A stretch of DNA of 64,000 nt from Notholithocarpus densiflorus (Eukaryota; Streptophyta; Magnoliopsida; Fagales; Fagaceae). A program made the position numbers and the translations under genes. Where the stretch lies: positions 337,413-401,412 of the forward strand of contig JARYZH020000250.1 of the NCBI GenBank assembly GCA_030021035.2. The letters run 5' to 3'. Shown in pieces: positions 1 through 9,952 of this stretch (position 1 is the stretch's first letter; every line of letters starts with the position of its first letter). The notes beneath the pieces are model-generated. The model was not told the origin of the DNA, searched no databases, and worked only from the letters and a program-made list of their open reading frames with translations.

Positions 1-55
1 CCATATTGAGTAGGTGCTTTCACTTATATTTTTATGTTTGTCGACATATTTTTAC

Positions 56-237
56 GAGTAATGCTACAGGCACAAATTATTTTATAACATTTTTACAAAA
101 TACTGATGTGGCCAACCTTTTATTAGTTTTCATTTAGTCCCACCATTAATATCACTTTTTCATTTACTAATAATCATTCATCACATCAGCAGTTTGTAAT
201 TTTTTTTGTAAAATAGTTTGTATCTCTAGCATTATTC
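56..237. mobile_element. Mutator-type MITE
   Basis: A 182-bp non-coding element with long imperfect inverted ends. The left arm starts GAGTAATGCTACAGGCAC and the right arm, reverse-complemented, starts GAATAATGCTAGAGATAC; similarity extends about 55 bp inward. It is flanked by a perfect 9-bp direct repeat, TATTTTTAC, at 47-55 and 238-246. A 9-bp duplication is the signature of Mutator-like transposition. There is no coding capacity, so it would have to move with transposase supplied elsewhere. Confidence 0.85.
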
Positions 238-2010
238 TATTTTTACAGCCTCTTCCCCCCCCCCCCCCCCAAGACAATTAAGGGCCATCCATAAATATGA
301 TATACTTTTTAAAAAAAAATATAAAGTCACTTATGAGTAATTTTGCTCTTTTTTTTTTCCCCCATCCACATGGTGATGTTTTTCAAAATTTTTTAATTAA
401 AAAAAAAAAAAAAAACAGTGAGGATATTCATTGTGCTTTGATGGTTTCACACTCTCTTTATATTATATTATATGCTTTCCAATACATATCATGTTTATGG
501 GGACCCTATATATTATATGCTTTTAGGGACGAAACCATGATCTAATACCTCACATTCTATCTTTTATCTCAAAAAAAAAAAAAAAAAAAAAAACCTCACA
601 TAAAATTAACACTAATTTACTAACAAACAACCAACAACAACTAGTAAGTTTTTTGTTTTTAAATTAAATATTGCAAACTTAAAATTAATAACCACACACA
701 CCTCCTATAGTTTAGTTATTCAGTAGTTTGGTTATATTTTTATCATAGAAATAGTCATTCCTTATGAATAGCTATTATTTAAAATAATGAATAACTATTC
801 TTTTTAAAAAGGATTGTAATAGCAATTCCTTAATAAGTATAATAATTTCTAATATTAATATATTTTCAAATAAAAAACTTTCCATATCCATATAATAATT
901 ATGGAAATAAAAATTCATAAAAATATAACTCATCTCTCTAATTTAAAATATATTACTTTTTAGGAAGTATAATTGTATGAGCGAGATATTTCTTAAAATA
1001 GATCTTAAGTTTGATTTTTTTTTTTTTTTTTGATAAACAAACATACACACACAAGGGAGAGGGAAAGGGGTTCTAAGACAAAATCACACCACAACTCTAC
1101 TCAAAAGTCATGGTAACTTTTAAGAGAAGGTGGGGCAAGTTATACAACACACAACACACTCTCTTAAGCAATGTGGGGCAATTACCCATTCTTTTTTTTT
1201 AGAAGCAAACACACACACACAAGAGAGCGGAAAAGGGTCTTAAGTTTTATTCTAATGTTACAACTTATAACCAAACTAATGAATAGATTTAATTATTTTA
1301 TTACAACACATTTTATTCTCAGTAATAAAAATTATCTTTCTTATTGTAATCTGTATTATACCAAATCGTGCCCTAAGAAAACTTTACATTTATCCCTTCC
1401 CATGTTCAACGCATCAAATCATAACACGCCTACCCCCTCCAACTACACTTTTTTTTTTTTTGATAACCCTCCAACTACTCTACTTATTTTGTTATTTTGC
1501 TAGAAAAGTCTGTCCAGCCACCCCATTTTTAACTTTAATTTATTTTTAATCTCTAACCACTCCACTTATTGATTGGATCCATGTAATTAAGATGACCCCT
1601 TATATGGCTGGCATCAAATCTCAAATAGATTGATATTTGATTTCAATTTAAAACGTACTGAGCACAATGAATTATTATAGTCCAATACTATTTTTTCTGA
1701 AAGGAATTTTTTTAATTATGTTTCATGAATTCTATTTAATTAGCTCAATTTAAGGTATCTTATCGTTAAATAGAAGACTTGAAGTTCAATCATAACTTAT
1801 ACTAAAAAAACAAATTGATATCTTGATCTGATGATAAAAAACAATCATTATAAAGCAGATACCATAAATTTGCAATCCTATCATATTTAAAAAAATAGTA
1901 ATAAAAAAAATGATGAATTATGTTCAAAGTAGCTTTCAATTAAATTTCTTAATTGTCTTGTGTAGGCTGAGCAGAAAGATGCATGGAAGCCATTGGTTCC
2001 AACTTGCTAC
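238..2010. other. AT-rich intergenic DNA without a supported gene
   Basis: AT-rich filler with a 16-base C run (255-270), several A/T homopolymers and a short CA microsatellite near 1209. Short reading frames here translate to low-complexity or stop-bounded sequence and show no domain. The part from about 1385 to 1560 resembles 21525-21665. The last bases, 1966-2010, follow an AG and stay open in one frame (see the finding on a possible split exon). Confidence 0.6.
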
Positions 2011-2199
2011 ATTGTGGATAGGGGTGTCCAGACCCGACTCAGACCCTAGGGGTGGCAATTCGTATTCGCGTCTCAGGTTTGTGTCGGATTGAGGTGTGAG
2101 TATTATATTATATGGGTCAACCCAAACCCGACCTGTTTAGTAAACGGGTCAGGATTCCTTAACCCTAACACGGCCTGTCACTACAACAAAATGTATTTT

Positions 2200-2690
2200 T
2201 AGCGACGAAAATTAGTGAGGAAATATTTTTTGTCGCTAAAAATACAGCTTTAGTGACGAAATATGAATTTCGTCACTAATAATGAAAAAAATTATAACAT
2301 TTAGCGTTGAAAAATAAATTTCGTCGCTATTGTGACCTGAAAAATGGGCGCCAGTGGAGGGAAACTTTGGCGCGAGTCTAATTAATCTATAGCGACGAAA
2401 TATTTCGTCGCTAAAAGTTGAAATTTTTAGTGAAGAAATATTTCGTCACTGTAGGTATTGCTGTGGATAGTATTAGTGACGAAAATCCTTCCGTCGCTAT
2501 AAGGAAGAATTAAAGATGAAAAATATTCATCACTAAAACTAATAATAGTTTTGCACTTATATGTTTTTAGTGATGAAATCACAATTCGTCACTAAAAGTA
2601 TGATTTAGCGACGAAATATGAATTTCGTCTCTAAAAATCTTAATAAAGCCTGGGTCTTTAGTGACGAAACTGAAATTCGTCGCTAAAAAC
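2200..2690. repeat. left subterminal array of the CACTA element
   Basis: About ten direct and inverted copies of TTAGCGACGAAA / TTTCGTCGCTAAA and close variants, many placed as head-to-head pairs that could fold into hairpins. Subterminal arrays of this kind are the known binding platform of CACTA regulatory transposase proteins. The words contain CG dinucleotides, and several copies have TG or CA in place of CG. Confidence 0.8.
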
Positions 2691-2769
2691 TTAAAAGCCT
2701 AATTTCAATACCCAGCTAAACCACAAAACATTTCAATACCCAGTATCATTTCGGTCAAAAAAAAAAAAA

Positions 2770-3119
2770 AAACCAAGCTGGACTCTTCCCAAACCAAAAA
2801 AACCCACCGTCGCCAATTAAGCTCAACCGTTGCCGATTAAGCTCCCACTGTCGTCGATTAAGCTCCGTTAAGAGCCAACCGTCGCCGATTAAGCTCACCG
2901 ATGGCAACACTTCAACTCGCCGTTGGCGACGATTCAGCTCGCCGTTGGCAACGCTTTAGTTCGCGACGCTTCATCCTTCAATTGCAACGCTTCATCCAAC
3001 GATGCTTCAGTTCACGACACTTCCGGCGACCCTTCGCCTCCCACCCAGCCGGCGACCCTTCGCCTCCCACCCCCAAACGTGTAATGGGTAATTTTTTTTT
3101 TTTTTTTTTTTCCTTTTGA
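2770..3119 (+). other. GC-rich block with a short reading frame inside the CACTA element
   Basis: A locally GC-rich stretch with repeated words such as GTCGCCGATTAAGCTC and GCGACCCTTCGCCTCCCACC. It holds a frame from the ATG at 2901 to the stop ending at 3119, about 72 codons, rich in R, S and F and ending in a poly-T-encoded phenylalanine run. The sequence is repeat-built and I recognise no domain. It may be the 5' transcribed exon of a former element gene, but coding function is unsupported. Confidence 0.3.
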
Positions 3120-4440
3120 GTTAATTTTTTTGTTAATTTTTGTTTAATGATTCTAGTTCCTTTGGTATTTTTGTTTAATGATTCTAAATGCTTGATGTTA
3201 ATTTTTTTGTTTAATGATTTTAGTTCCTTTGCGTATTCTTTTTGTTTGATACAGTAATGGGTATATGCATTTTTGTTTAGTTTGGGTATTTGATATTTAT
3301 TGTGTAATAGTTGTGAAGAAAGTTTCTTATATATGTACTTATCAATTGCTGTAATTCTTTTTGATTTCTATGGTTCTTATTGTTTGGATGATTCTAGTTT
3401 TGGATCCTCACTCTCTTGGTTTGGTTTCCACATTGATACCAGTGTTAGATATATGTAGTGTACAAGTTCCTATACATTAGGTGTAATGTATGAACTCAAA
3501 ATGAGATTACCCATCTTCTAAATTTTCTTGTGTTGATTATTGCTCAGGTAATGATACTCTGATTTCACAATGGGATTGTGTCCTCTGATTGTTATTTTAC
3601 TTGATTTAATGAGGGATTGTTCTCTAGATTATGTTTTCGATACATTGTGCTACTCTATTCATATTTCTTGCAAGACAAAAGATGAGATTTTTTTCCCTAA
3701 TTGCTAGTTTTTTCTATCATCCATTTTGATGACAAAATGAGTGTTCAATCTGAGAAAGGAATATTAGGATGGCATTGTCTCTAAAACCAGGTTGATGAAG
3801 GTTGTTTTTTTTTGGGGGTGGGGTCCTTTGTTATCAATTATCATAAGATAAAATTCAAATCTTTTGGGATTAGCATAGAATGAGGATATAAACTATAGAG
3901 ATATATGAATGACATTACAGGTGAAGTGAATGGTTTTGTGGAATTAGAATTTAACACTAGTATTGATGAGGATCATGATGGCACTGGTTAGTTTAAACAA
4001 AAGCACTTTAATGTTACTTTAAATACTACCAATGCACTTTAAGGTAGAAGTTTAAGGATTTGGGTATATATGTAATTAACATAAAAGTTTAAAATTGATG
4101 CATAATAGGTGTAATTTGAGCTTTCCATCTTGATTGAAAGGTACTGTGAGATTTGGTTACGGTCTGAAATTTATCTAGATAAATGAAAAGTTATAGATTT
4201 AGGTAATATACATATACCCCCACATGGGTGTTCATTGTCATATATGATTAAGAGCTTTTATTAAATTGATTCCTAGGATTAGGTTTTGGTATTTAATGAG
4301 CTTTTGCAAGCTTTTCTTTAACTTTTGTACTTATAAATTTAACTTTTCTTTTGCAGACTAAATACACATTGTTTGCAGTAACTTTGGATTTTTTCTGAAA
4401 GTAGTAAACTTAGCTTGAGCAAAGTAAGTAAATTCTAGTT
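3120..4440. other. AT-rich intron-like interior of the CACTA element
   Basis: T-rich sequence with short direct repeats (for example TGATTCTAGTTCCTTTG near 3150 and a variant near 3215) and no frame worth calling. The composition looks like intron or untranslated sequence of an old element gene. I see no domain. Confidence 0.5.
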
Positions 4441-5133
4441 AAAAACTTATAAAACTATATACTTGTGATGTTGGAAATTGGATTTATGGTGGTATGTTGT
4501 GTTGGAGCAAGCGGGTGGCTTGCATGGTGTTATAAGGTGGTTTAAACTAATATTGGGAGTATTTTTCATTTATTGCAAATGTGAATGAGTATTATTGATT
4601 AGATGTGAAAAATAGTATTTTCTTTGATTTAAATACTTGTAAAACTCTATACTTGTGATGTTGGAAATTGAATTTGTGGTGGTATGTTGTGTTGGAGCAA
4701 GTGGGTGGCTTGCATGGTGTTATAAGGTGGTTTAAACTAATATTGGGAGTGTTTTTCATTTCTTGCAAATGTTAATGAGTATTGTTGATTAGATGTGATG
4801 AATAGTATTTTATTTGATTTAAATACATGTAAAACTCTATACTTGTGATGTTGGTGATTGGTTTTGTGGTGGTATGTTGTGTTGGAGCAAGCGGGTGGCT
4901 TGCATGGTGTTATAAGGTGGTTTAAACTAATATTGTGAGTGTTTTTCATTTCTTGCAAATGTTAATGAGTATTGTTGATTAGATGTGATAAATAGTATTT
5001 TATTTGATTTAAATACTTGTAAAACTCTATACTTGTGATGTTGGTGATTGGTTTTGTGGTGGTATGTTGTGTTGGAGCAAGCGGGTGGCTTGCATGGTGT
5101 TATAAGGTGATTTAAACTAATATTGGGAGTGTT
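4441..5133. repeat. 190-bp tandem repeat, about 3.7 copies
   Basis: The anchor ACTTGTGATGTTGG recurs at 4461, 4651, 4841 and 5031, a constant period of 190 bp. Each unit contains GGTGGTATGTTGTGTTGGAG and GCGGGTGGCTTGCATGG and ends in an AT-rich tail. The copies differ at only a few positions, so the expansion is recent relative to the decayed host element. The array lies wholly inside the CACTA element. Confidence 0.9.
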
Positions 5134-5275
5134 TAAGTATTAATATAGACTTGAGCATTCATGAATGGGATAGAACTTTATCTAAGTAGCTTATAGATTT
5201 AGATGTTAGAATACATTACGCATGAGTTGTCCTTATTTTACTAAAGTGGCATTCATCTTGTAATTGTAGTCAAAC

Positions 5276-5377
5276 ATGGATAAAAGTTGGATGACAATGG
5301 GTAAGACACCCGATGGCAGATTAAGCAAGGGTTATGATGACGCTTTTACCTATGGGGGTGGTTCAACTTCAAATTAA
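5276..5377 (+). pseudogene. remnant resembling the CACTA transposase-associated N-terminus
   Basis: A 33-codon frame beginning MDKSWMTMGKTPDG and ending at TAA. The MDKSWM opening is characteristic of the plant transposase-associated domain found at the N-terminus of CACTA proteins. Here the frame stops early, and the cysteine/histidine residues and transposase that should follow are absent. An AG lies just before the ATG (5269-5270), so it could be a spliced exon. The match rests on a short motif, so this is a plausible relic and not a proven gene. Confidence 0.45.
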
Positions 5378-5959
5378 AATACTTTTTGGTTAGTACTTTA
5401 TTTTAGCAATTGACCCACACTACATAGTGTGATTACTTTTTTTGATGCATTATTTGAAACTAATTTTATTATATTACACTTGAAAATCTATATTTGCTTT
5501 CTACAACTTATACATTAGGAGTTATGATTTTAATTCATTGGTGTGGCTACTCTTAATGCATTGTTAGAAATGTTTCTTATAACATAGTTAATATTTTTAC
5601 TTTACGATTTTAATGTAGTATTGTTTTTATATTTGTGCAGATTTCTTATTGGTGGCTTTTAGGGGATTTACTTTTGGCATTACTTGAGGACATCTTCCGT
5701 TAGTTCTAATTATATTATGCTACACTTTTCGTATTGTTATAAAACATCTTGAGTTATTGTATGTATTGCAAACAATTATTGTATGGAAGGAGTTTGAATT
5801 GGATACTTTGTTTTATTTTTTACTTGTGGAATGCATGGATCTTTTTTTTTTATAAATGTGTTGTTGAAATAAATGTGTTATTCAAATGTGAGGTTTTAAT
5901 AATGTAATAACAGGTTACAGGTTATATCAAAGCCATGAAAAAAATAAAAACAGAAAATA

Positions 5960-6475
5960 AGTTTTAGCGACAAATTTTTTCGTCACAAATATAGCTACAA
6001 AAAATTGTTTTAGTGACGATATATTTTGTCGCTAAATGTAGCAAAATTTTGTAAGAAATGGTTTTAGTGACGAAAATTTTCGTCGCTATATGTGCCTAGA
6101 TTTTCTTAAAAATAGTTTTAGTGACGAACTTTTTCGTCACTATATGTACCCGAACATAGTTTTAGTGACAAAATTATTCGTCACTAAATATGATTTAATA
6201 AACTAAAGAGTTTTTAGTGACGAAATATTTTCGTCATTGAATAGTGTTTTTAGCGAGGAAAACATTTAGCGACGAAACGTTTTCGTTGCTAAAAGTTTTT
6301 TTTTTTAAAATCAAATCAGACTTTTAGTGATGAAATTTTTCGTCGCCAGGACTTTTAGTGACGGGGTTTCAGCGACGAAATGAGTTTTGTCACTAAAAGT
6401 CCAATTTCGTCACTAAAGGTCCTTAGTGACGAAAAACTGGACTTTTAGTGACGAATTTTTTCGTTACTAAAAATA
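5960..6475. repeat. right subterminal array of the CACTA element
   Basis: The mirror of the left array: about fifteen copies of TTTTAGTGACGAAA / TTTCGTCACTAAA and related words in both orientations, dense up to the right terminus. Word spacing is irregular. Its presence at both ends, with the 3-bp duplication outside, confirms the element boundaries. Confidence 0.8.
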
Positions 6476-6954
6476 CATTTTGTTGTAGCGTGTTTATTAA
6501 ACGGGTAACCCAACACAACACGTTTAACCCGTTTAATTAGTAGGTCACGTTAGGATCGACACAAATAACCTGTTTGATTATGACCCAAACAACCTGTTTA
6601 ATTAAACTTAACCCGAATAACTTGCTATCAAGTCCCATATATCTAAATTCATAATTCAACCATAAATCAAATAATAAAAATTCAAATAATAACAATAGCA
6701 AATAATTCTTTCATTCCTTCAAAATAAAATTACTAGTGCAAAAGGTTCCAACCTCCATACTATCAAATTCAATAATATGTCAAAGTTCTATAATAACATA
6801 ATAAAAAACTAAGATTATTACGTGGCAACCAAGTGCCATATCAAAAAGAAAAAGACAAACCAAAATAATTACATGGCAGATCAATATTTCCATGATGGCA
6901 AAATCCAAGTCCAACCATCCAAGTGCCACATCAAAAAGGAAAAGACATCATTGA

Positions 6955-7080
6955 TTAAGAAACTGGATTAGAAGAGATTGAGGGTCCCATGGAAGAGGTG
7001 TCTTCCATGTGCTCATCCTTATTGATATTCATGTTCATTATATCTTCAGTGAGCTCTTCCAATTGTGATTGTGCAAGTTC
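6955..7080 (-). pseudogene. possible terminal coding exon in the middle hAT element
   Basis: On the - strand an AG acceptor after a T-rich tract (TTTTTTGATGTAG) is followed by 41 open codons and a TAA. The peptide begins ELAQSQLEELTEDIM and continues with acidic, methionine- and serine-rich residues. The composition resembles a C-terminal tail, either of a former hAT transposase or of a captured host gene; I cannot tell which. No upstream exon was found. It lies in the right arm of the 2047-8467 element. Confidence 0.35.
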
Positions 7081-7369
7081 TACATCAAAAAATTTAATGA
7101 AACATTAAAAACTTATCATTCAGAATAGAAAAAAAATTAAGAACAGAATAACATTCATCTCAGCATAGAATAAGGCTATCAAGAAAACAACGAAGCAACA
7201 AACAAAATAAGATGCTAAATCGCTTTTACTTTCATCAAAATATGGTTAGTACATTCCTAACATAGAACCAAAAACCATTCATCCAATAACACATATTCCT
7301 CCAGAAAATAAAAATGAACCTAAACTCTATTAATTCCCAATGAAATTCAGTACACAAAAAACACATGGA

Positions 7370-7535
7370 TTTTCTGCATAGTGGTGTTTTCTGCACAATG
7401 TTATTTTTCTGCAGTGTAGTTTTTCTGCACATTGGTGTTTTCTGCACAATGTTATTTTTCTGCAGCGTTTTATAGCACAGTATTATTTTTTTTTCTGTGT
7501 TTGTTTTCTGCGGTATTTATTTTTCTGCAAAATAG
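7370..7535. repeat. short TTTTTCTGCA-word repeats
   Basis: About nine irregular repeats built on TTTTCTGCA with AATGTTA or TAGTGGTG spacers. It is a local minisatellite-like array inside the middle hAT element. No coding meaning is evident. Confidence 0.6.
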
Positions 7536-8467
7536 GTTTGGATTTCCCCTATTTTGATGTTACATGTACTGTTTATCATATAGTATCTAATAAAATTTCT
7601 ATCTTTTATCTCAAAAAAAAATCAACATGATAGTGATTAAAAAAAATAAATGAACGAATCTACAATTATTTTATTTTAAGATGACAGATACAAAGAAACT
7701 TGAAAAGAAATCATAGAGCAAGACCTAGTTATTTTAAAATCAACAAAAAGAATACAAACAAGTCTACTATTGGTACTAAACAATCAACATGATAATAATT
7801 AACACAATAAACAAAATCTAAAATTATTGAAAATTTCATAACTATGAAAACAAAACAAAAATATATAACATATATACCTTGCTAAGGGATTCGGTGGTTG
7901 AAAGCTGAAGAAAAATAACTGGTGAAGCTGTGAAGTCATGAAGGAGAACAGAGAGTAGAGAGGGCAGCCATGGTTCTGAGGGGAAAAGATATTAGAGGGG
8001 TCGGCTAGGGATTTGAGGGGAAGAGAAAGTAGAGGGCTGAGAGACATGAGGTGGCTAGGGTTTTGATTTTATAGTGTAGATTGTAGAATCTGTATCTGTA
8101 GGATCGGCTAGAGTTTTGAGGAGAAGAAGAAGAGTTAGAAGAGACAGAGTAACCATTGTTGATGAAAATGAAGAGACACAAGGTTCAAAAAGGCGTGAGG
8201 TCTGGTTTTGAGCAGGAGAATAAACCACAGCTAAGCTTATATACCTAGGTTTTAAGGGTAAAATTGTAAAATTACCTTTATAAGCTAATCGGGTCAAATG
8301 AGTCAAACGGGTTCAATAGGTTAAACACGAACACGACCCGTTTAATAAATGGGTCAGCCGTGTCAACCTGAATTTGAACTGAACCCGTTTAGCCTCAACC
8401 CATGACCTGTTTATAAACAAGTTAGCCATGTTGGGTTCGTGGGTTGTGTCGGATTTTGCCACCCCTA

Positions 8468-9039
8468 TTAAACTCGCCAGCTCGAAGAACCCGCCCGATC
8501 CCCACCCGATTTTAGCCCGAACCGACGCTCCCGTCGGTCGGTGACGGGTTTTCGCGCCCAAGACCCAACGTTGGCAGGTCGAGTGGTGGGTTTTCTTCTC
8601 CAAAACCCGAGCCACCCAACCCGACCCGACCGATGATATATACAAATCCAGCCAACTTTGGCAAGATCAAGCTCAGATTCGAGGAGATCCGGCGAGATAA
8701 TTAACGACCATATTTAGTGAGATCCAATGAGATCTCGACCATATTTGGTGAGATCCGGCGAGATTCGAGGAGATCCAAGCTGATTTCAGCGATTTTCGGT
8801 TCAAATAGAGTGAGTTTTTGCAGATTCCGGCGAAGTTTTTGAAGATTTCGACGACGTTTGCAGGATCCGGCAAATCTCTCCATCGACCGAACTGACCCGA
8901 GCACCACCCGAACCCGAAACCGACTCGACCGATTGACACCGGCAGTCAGTTTTGGGTCCCTCCGCCTTCCACCCAACGTTGGCGGGTCGGGTCCGGGTTG
9001 GGTCCAAAACCGACCCGGCTCGACCTGTGGACAGCCCTA
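8468..9039. repeat. right arm of the outer hAT-like element
   Basis: GC-richer sequence dominated by ACCCGACC/GGTCGGGT words, followed by repeated GAGATCCGGCGAGAT-type motifs on the reverse pattern (8680-8790), ending in the terminal repeat at 9039. Frames in several registers overlap here because stops are depleted by composition; none looks like a protein. The same GAGATC-rich style recurs at 52900-53050. Confidence 0.6.
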
Positions 9040-9411
9040 ATTGTGGATATAATATTTGTATTTCATTTCTTGCCAACATCCTACTAGTATCCACATGTGC
9101 AAATGTGAATTTTGTAAAATTCTAATAAAAATCATGATACATAACATCTCAACTTGATAAATTATTTATTGAATCATAAGAGATTAGCCATGGTTTTTGT
9201 TAATATTTCCAAAAATATACCATCTATTAGGCTCTACTTAATTTCTTCTCACATGGTGAACCAGGACAAACAAATTTCCATGTATTTGTCTCTGCAAGCT
9301 GGCGTGTGAGCCATCTTAAGTCTACTTTCTTGTGATAGTTCATAGTTGAAGTCCTTATCATATATTTCTTTTTCTTTTTTTTCTTTTTTAAAGGTTTAGA
9401 AATATTATTAC
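9040..9411. other. short AT-rich spacer between transposons
   Basis: Begins with the ATTGTGGA duplication of the outer hAT element and ends with ATTAC, the duplication of gypsy1. It has T-rich runs near 9365-9390. No gene, promoter or structured repeat is visible. Confidence 0.6.
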
Positions 9412-9890
9412 TGATGGGACTGACGAACCCCTTGGCTCAGATGAATTCATTAGACATCTCCGTCCACCACCCCACATCACTGACGAATGGAGACAAGCCA
9501 TTTAATGAAGCATCCAATACCTCGGACGGTTACAAGACCAGCTGTATAGACCGTTGGACGCTCATCAAAGCCTATATTACTGAGCCTAAAGGCGTTACCA
9601 AAAGAAGTATTAAAGCCACAATAAAGGCCACAACAGCTAGATGCTGTGAAACCCTATATAAACACTTTTCAGAACCAAAACAAGGTACACAATCCTAAAT
9701 ACAAAAATACGCCGTAGCTTTGATCTCTGATACTTTCTTGAAGCTTCTATACGCTGACTTTATCATCGGAGACTCCGTGGCAGACATCACACTGGTGACC
9801 ACCTAAAGAGGTGCAACAGTTTCAAGTACAGGGGCGAGGTTGCTAGCTCATCTGGATATGTCTATTTGACTGACGATCTCTGCTTCATCA
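9412..9890 (+). repeat. gypsy1 5' LTR
   Basis: 479 bp, starting TGATGGGACTGACG and ending GCTTCATCA. A TATATAAA box lies at 9656-9663, so U3 occupies roughly the first half. The end is defined by the start of the primer-binding region at 9891 and by alignment to the 3' LTR. Confidence 0.93.
9656..9663 (+). promoter_or_regulatory. TATA box of the gypsy1 5' LTR
   Basis: TATATAAA in a CCCTATATAAACAC context, conserved in the 3' LTR at 18989-18996. It is the likely core promoter of the sense transcript. Confidence 0.6.
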
Positions 9891-9912
9891 GTTAGGCGCC
9901 GTCTTTCGTACC
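9891..9912 (+). promoter_or_regulatory. gypsy1 primer-binding region
   Basis: GTTAGGCGCCGTCTTTCG directly follows the LTR. The equivalent in gypsy2 is GTTTGGCGCCGTCTGTGGG, so this copy has drifted. I cannot assign the priming tRNA by eye. Confidence 0.6.
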
Positions 9913-9952
9913 TAGGTTCGAGAATATAGTTCCTTTCAACTCACAAGTCCAG

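Larger units (their letters stand above)
2179..6490. mobile_element. CACTA (En/Spm-type) element, non-autonomous
   Basis: The element starts CACTACAACAAAATG and ends CATTTTGTTGTAGCG, an inverted repeat whose last copy has drifted from TAGTG to TAGCG. A 3-bp duplication TGT (2176-2178 and 6491-6493) flanks it, as expected for CACTA elements. Both ends carry dense arrays of TAGCGACGAAA-type words. The 4312-bp body contains a GC-rich block near 2800-3100, intron-like AT-rich sequence, a 190-bp tandem array and a 33-codon frame resembling the N-terminus of transposase-associated proteins. No full TNPD-type transposase is present. Confidence 0.88.
2047..8467. mobile_element. middle hAT-like element, TAGGGGTGGCAA family
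   Basis: The left end is TAGGGGTGGCAATT at 2047 and the right end is TTTTGCCACCCCTA ending at 8467. Subterminal ACCCGTTTAATAAACGGGTC-type words repeat near both ends. The flanking 8-mers are TCAGACCC (2039-2046) and TTAAACTC (8468-8475). They match at 5 of 8 positions and all three mismatches are transitions, so I read them as a decayed duplication. Subtracting the inner CACTA element leaves about 2.1 kb. A possible terminal coding exon lies at 6955-7080 on the - strand, but no transposase core is visible. A complete small relative is at 20404-20978. Confidence 0.75.
2019..9039. mobile_element. outer hAT-like element of the three-level nest
   Basis: The termini are TAGGGGTGTCCA at 2019 and TGGACAGCCCTA ending at 9039, an inverted repeat with one mismatch in 12. 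The element is flanked by a perfect 8-bp duplication, ATTGTGGA (2011-2018 and 9040-9047), the length typical of hAT elements. Only 28 bp of the left arm precede the next insertion. Without the inner elements the original unit would be about 592 bp, non-coding, rich in ACCCGA/TCGGGT words and repeated GAGATCC motifs. It is non-autonomous. A related fragment lies at 52785-53229. Confidence 0.85.

Noticed and set aside
297..1503. Short frames in the first 1.5 kb
   Set aside because: They run through poly-A and poly-T tracts and translate to K- or F-rich low-complexity peptides.
8673..9094. Overlapping long frames on both strands in the ACCCGA/GAGATC-rich region
   Set aside because: Several registers are open at once because of repeat composition in a hAT-like element arm. 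None has protein-like composition or a domain.
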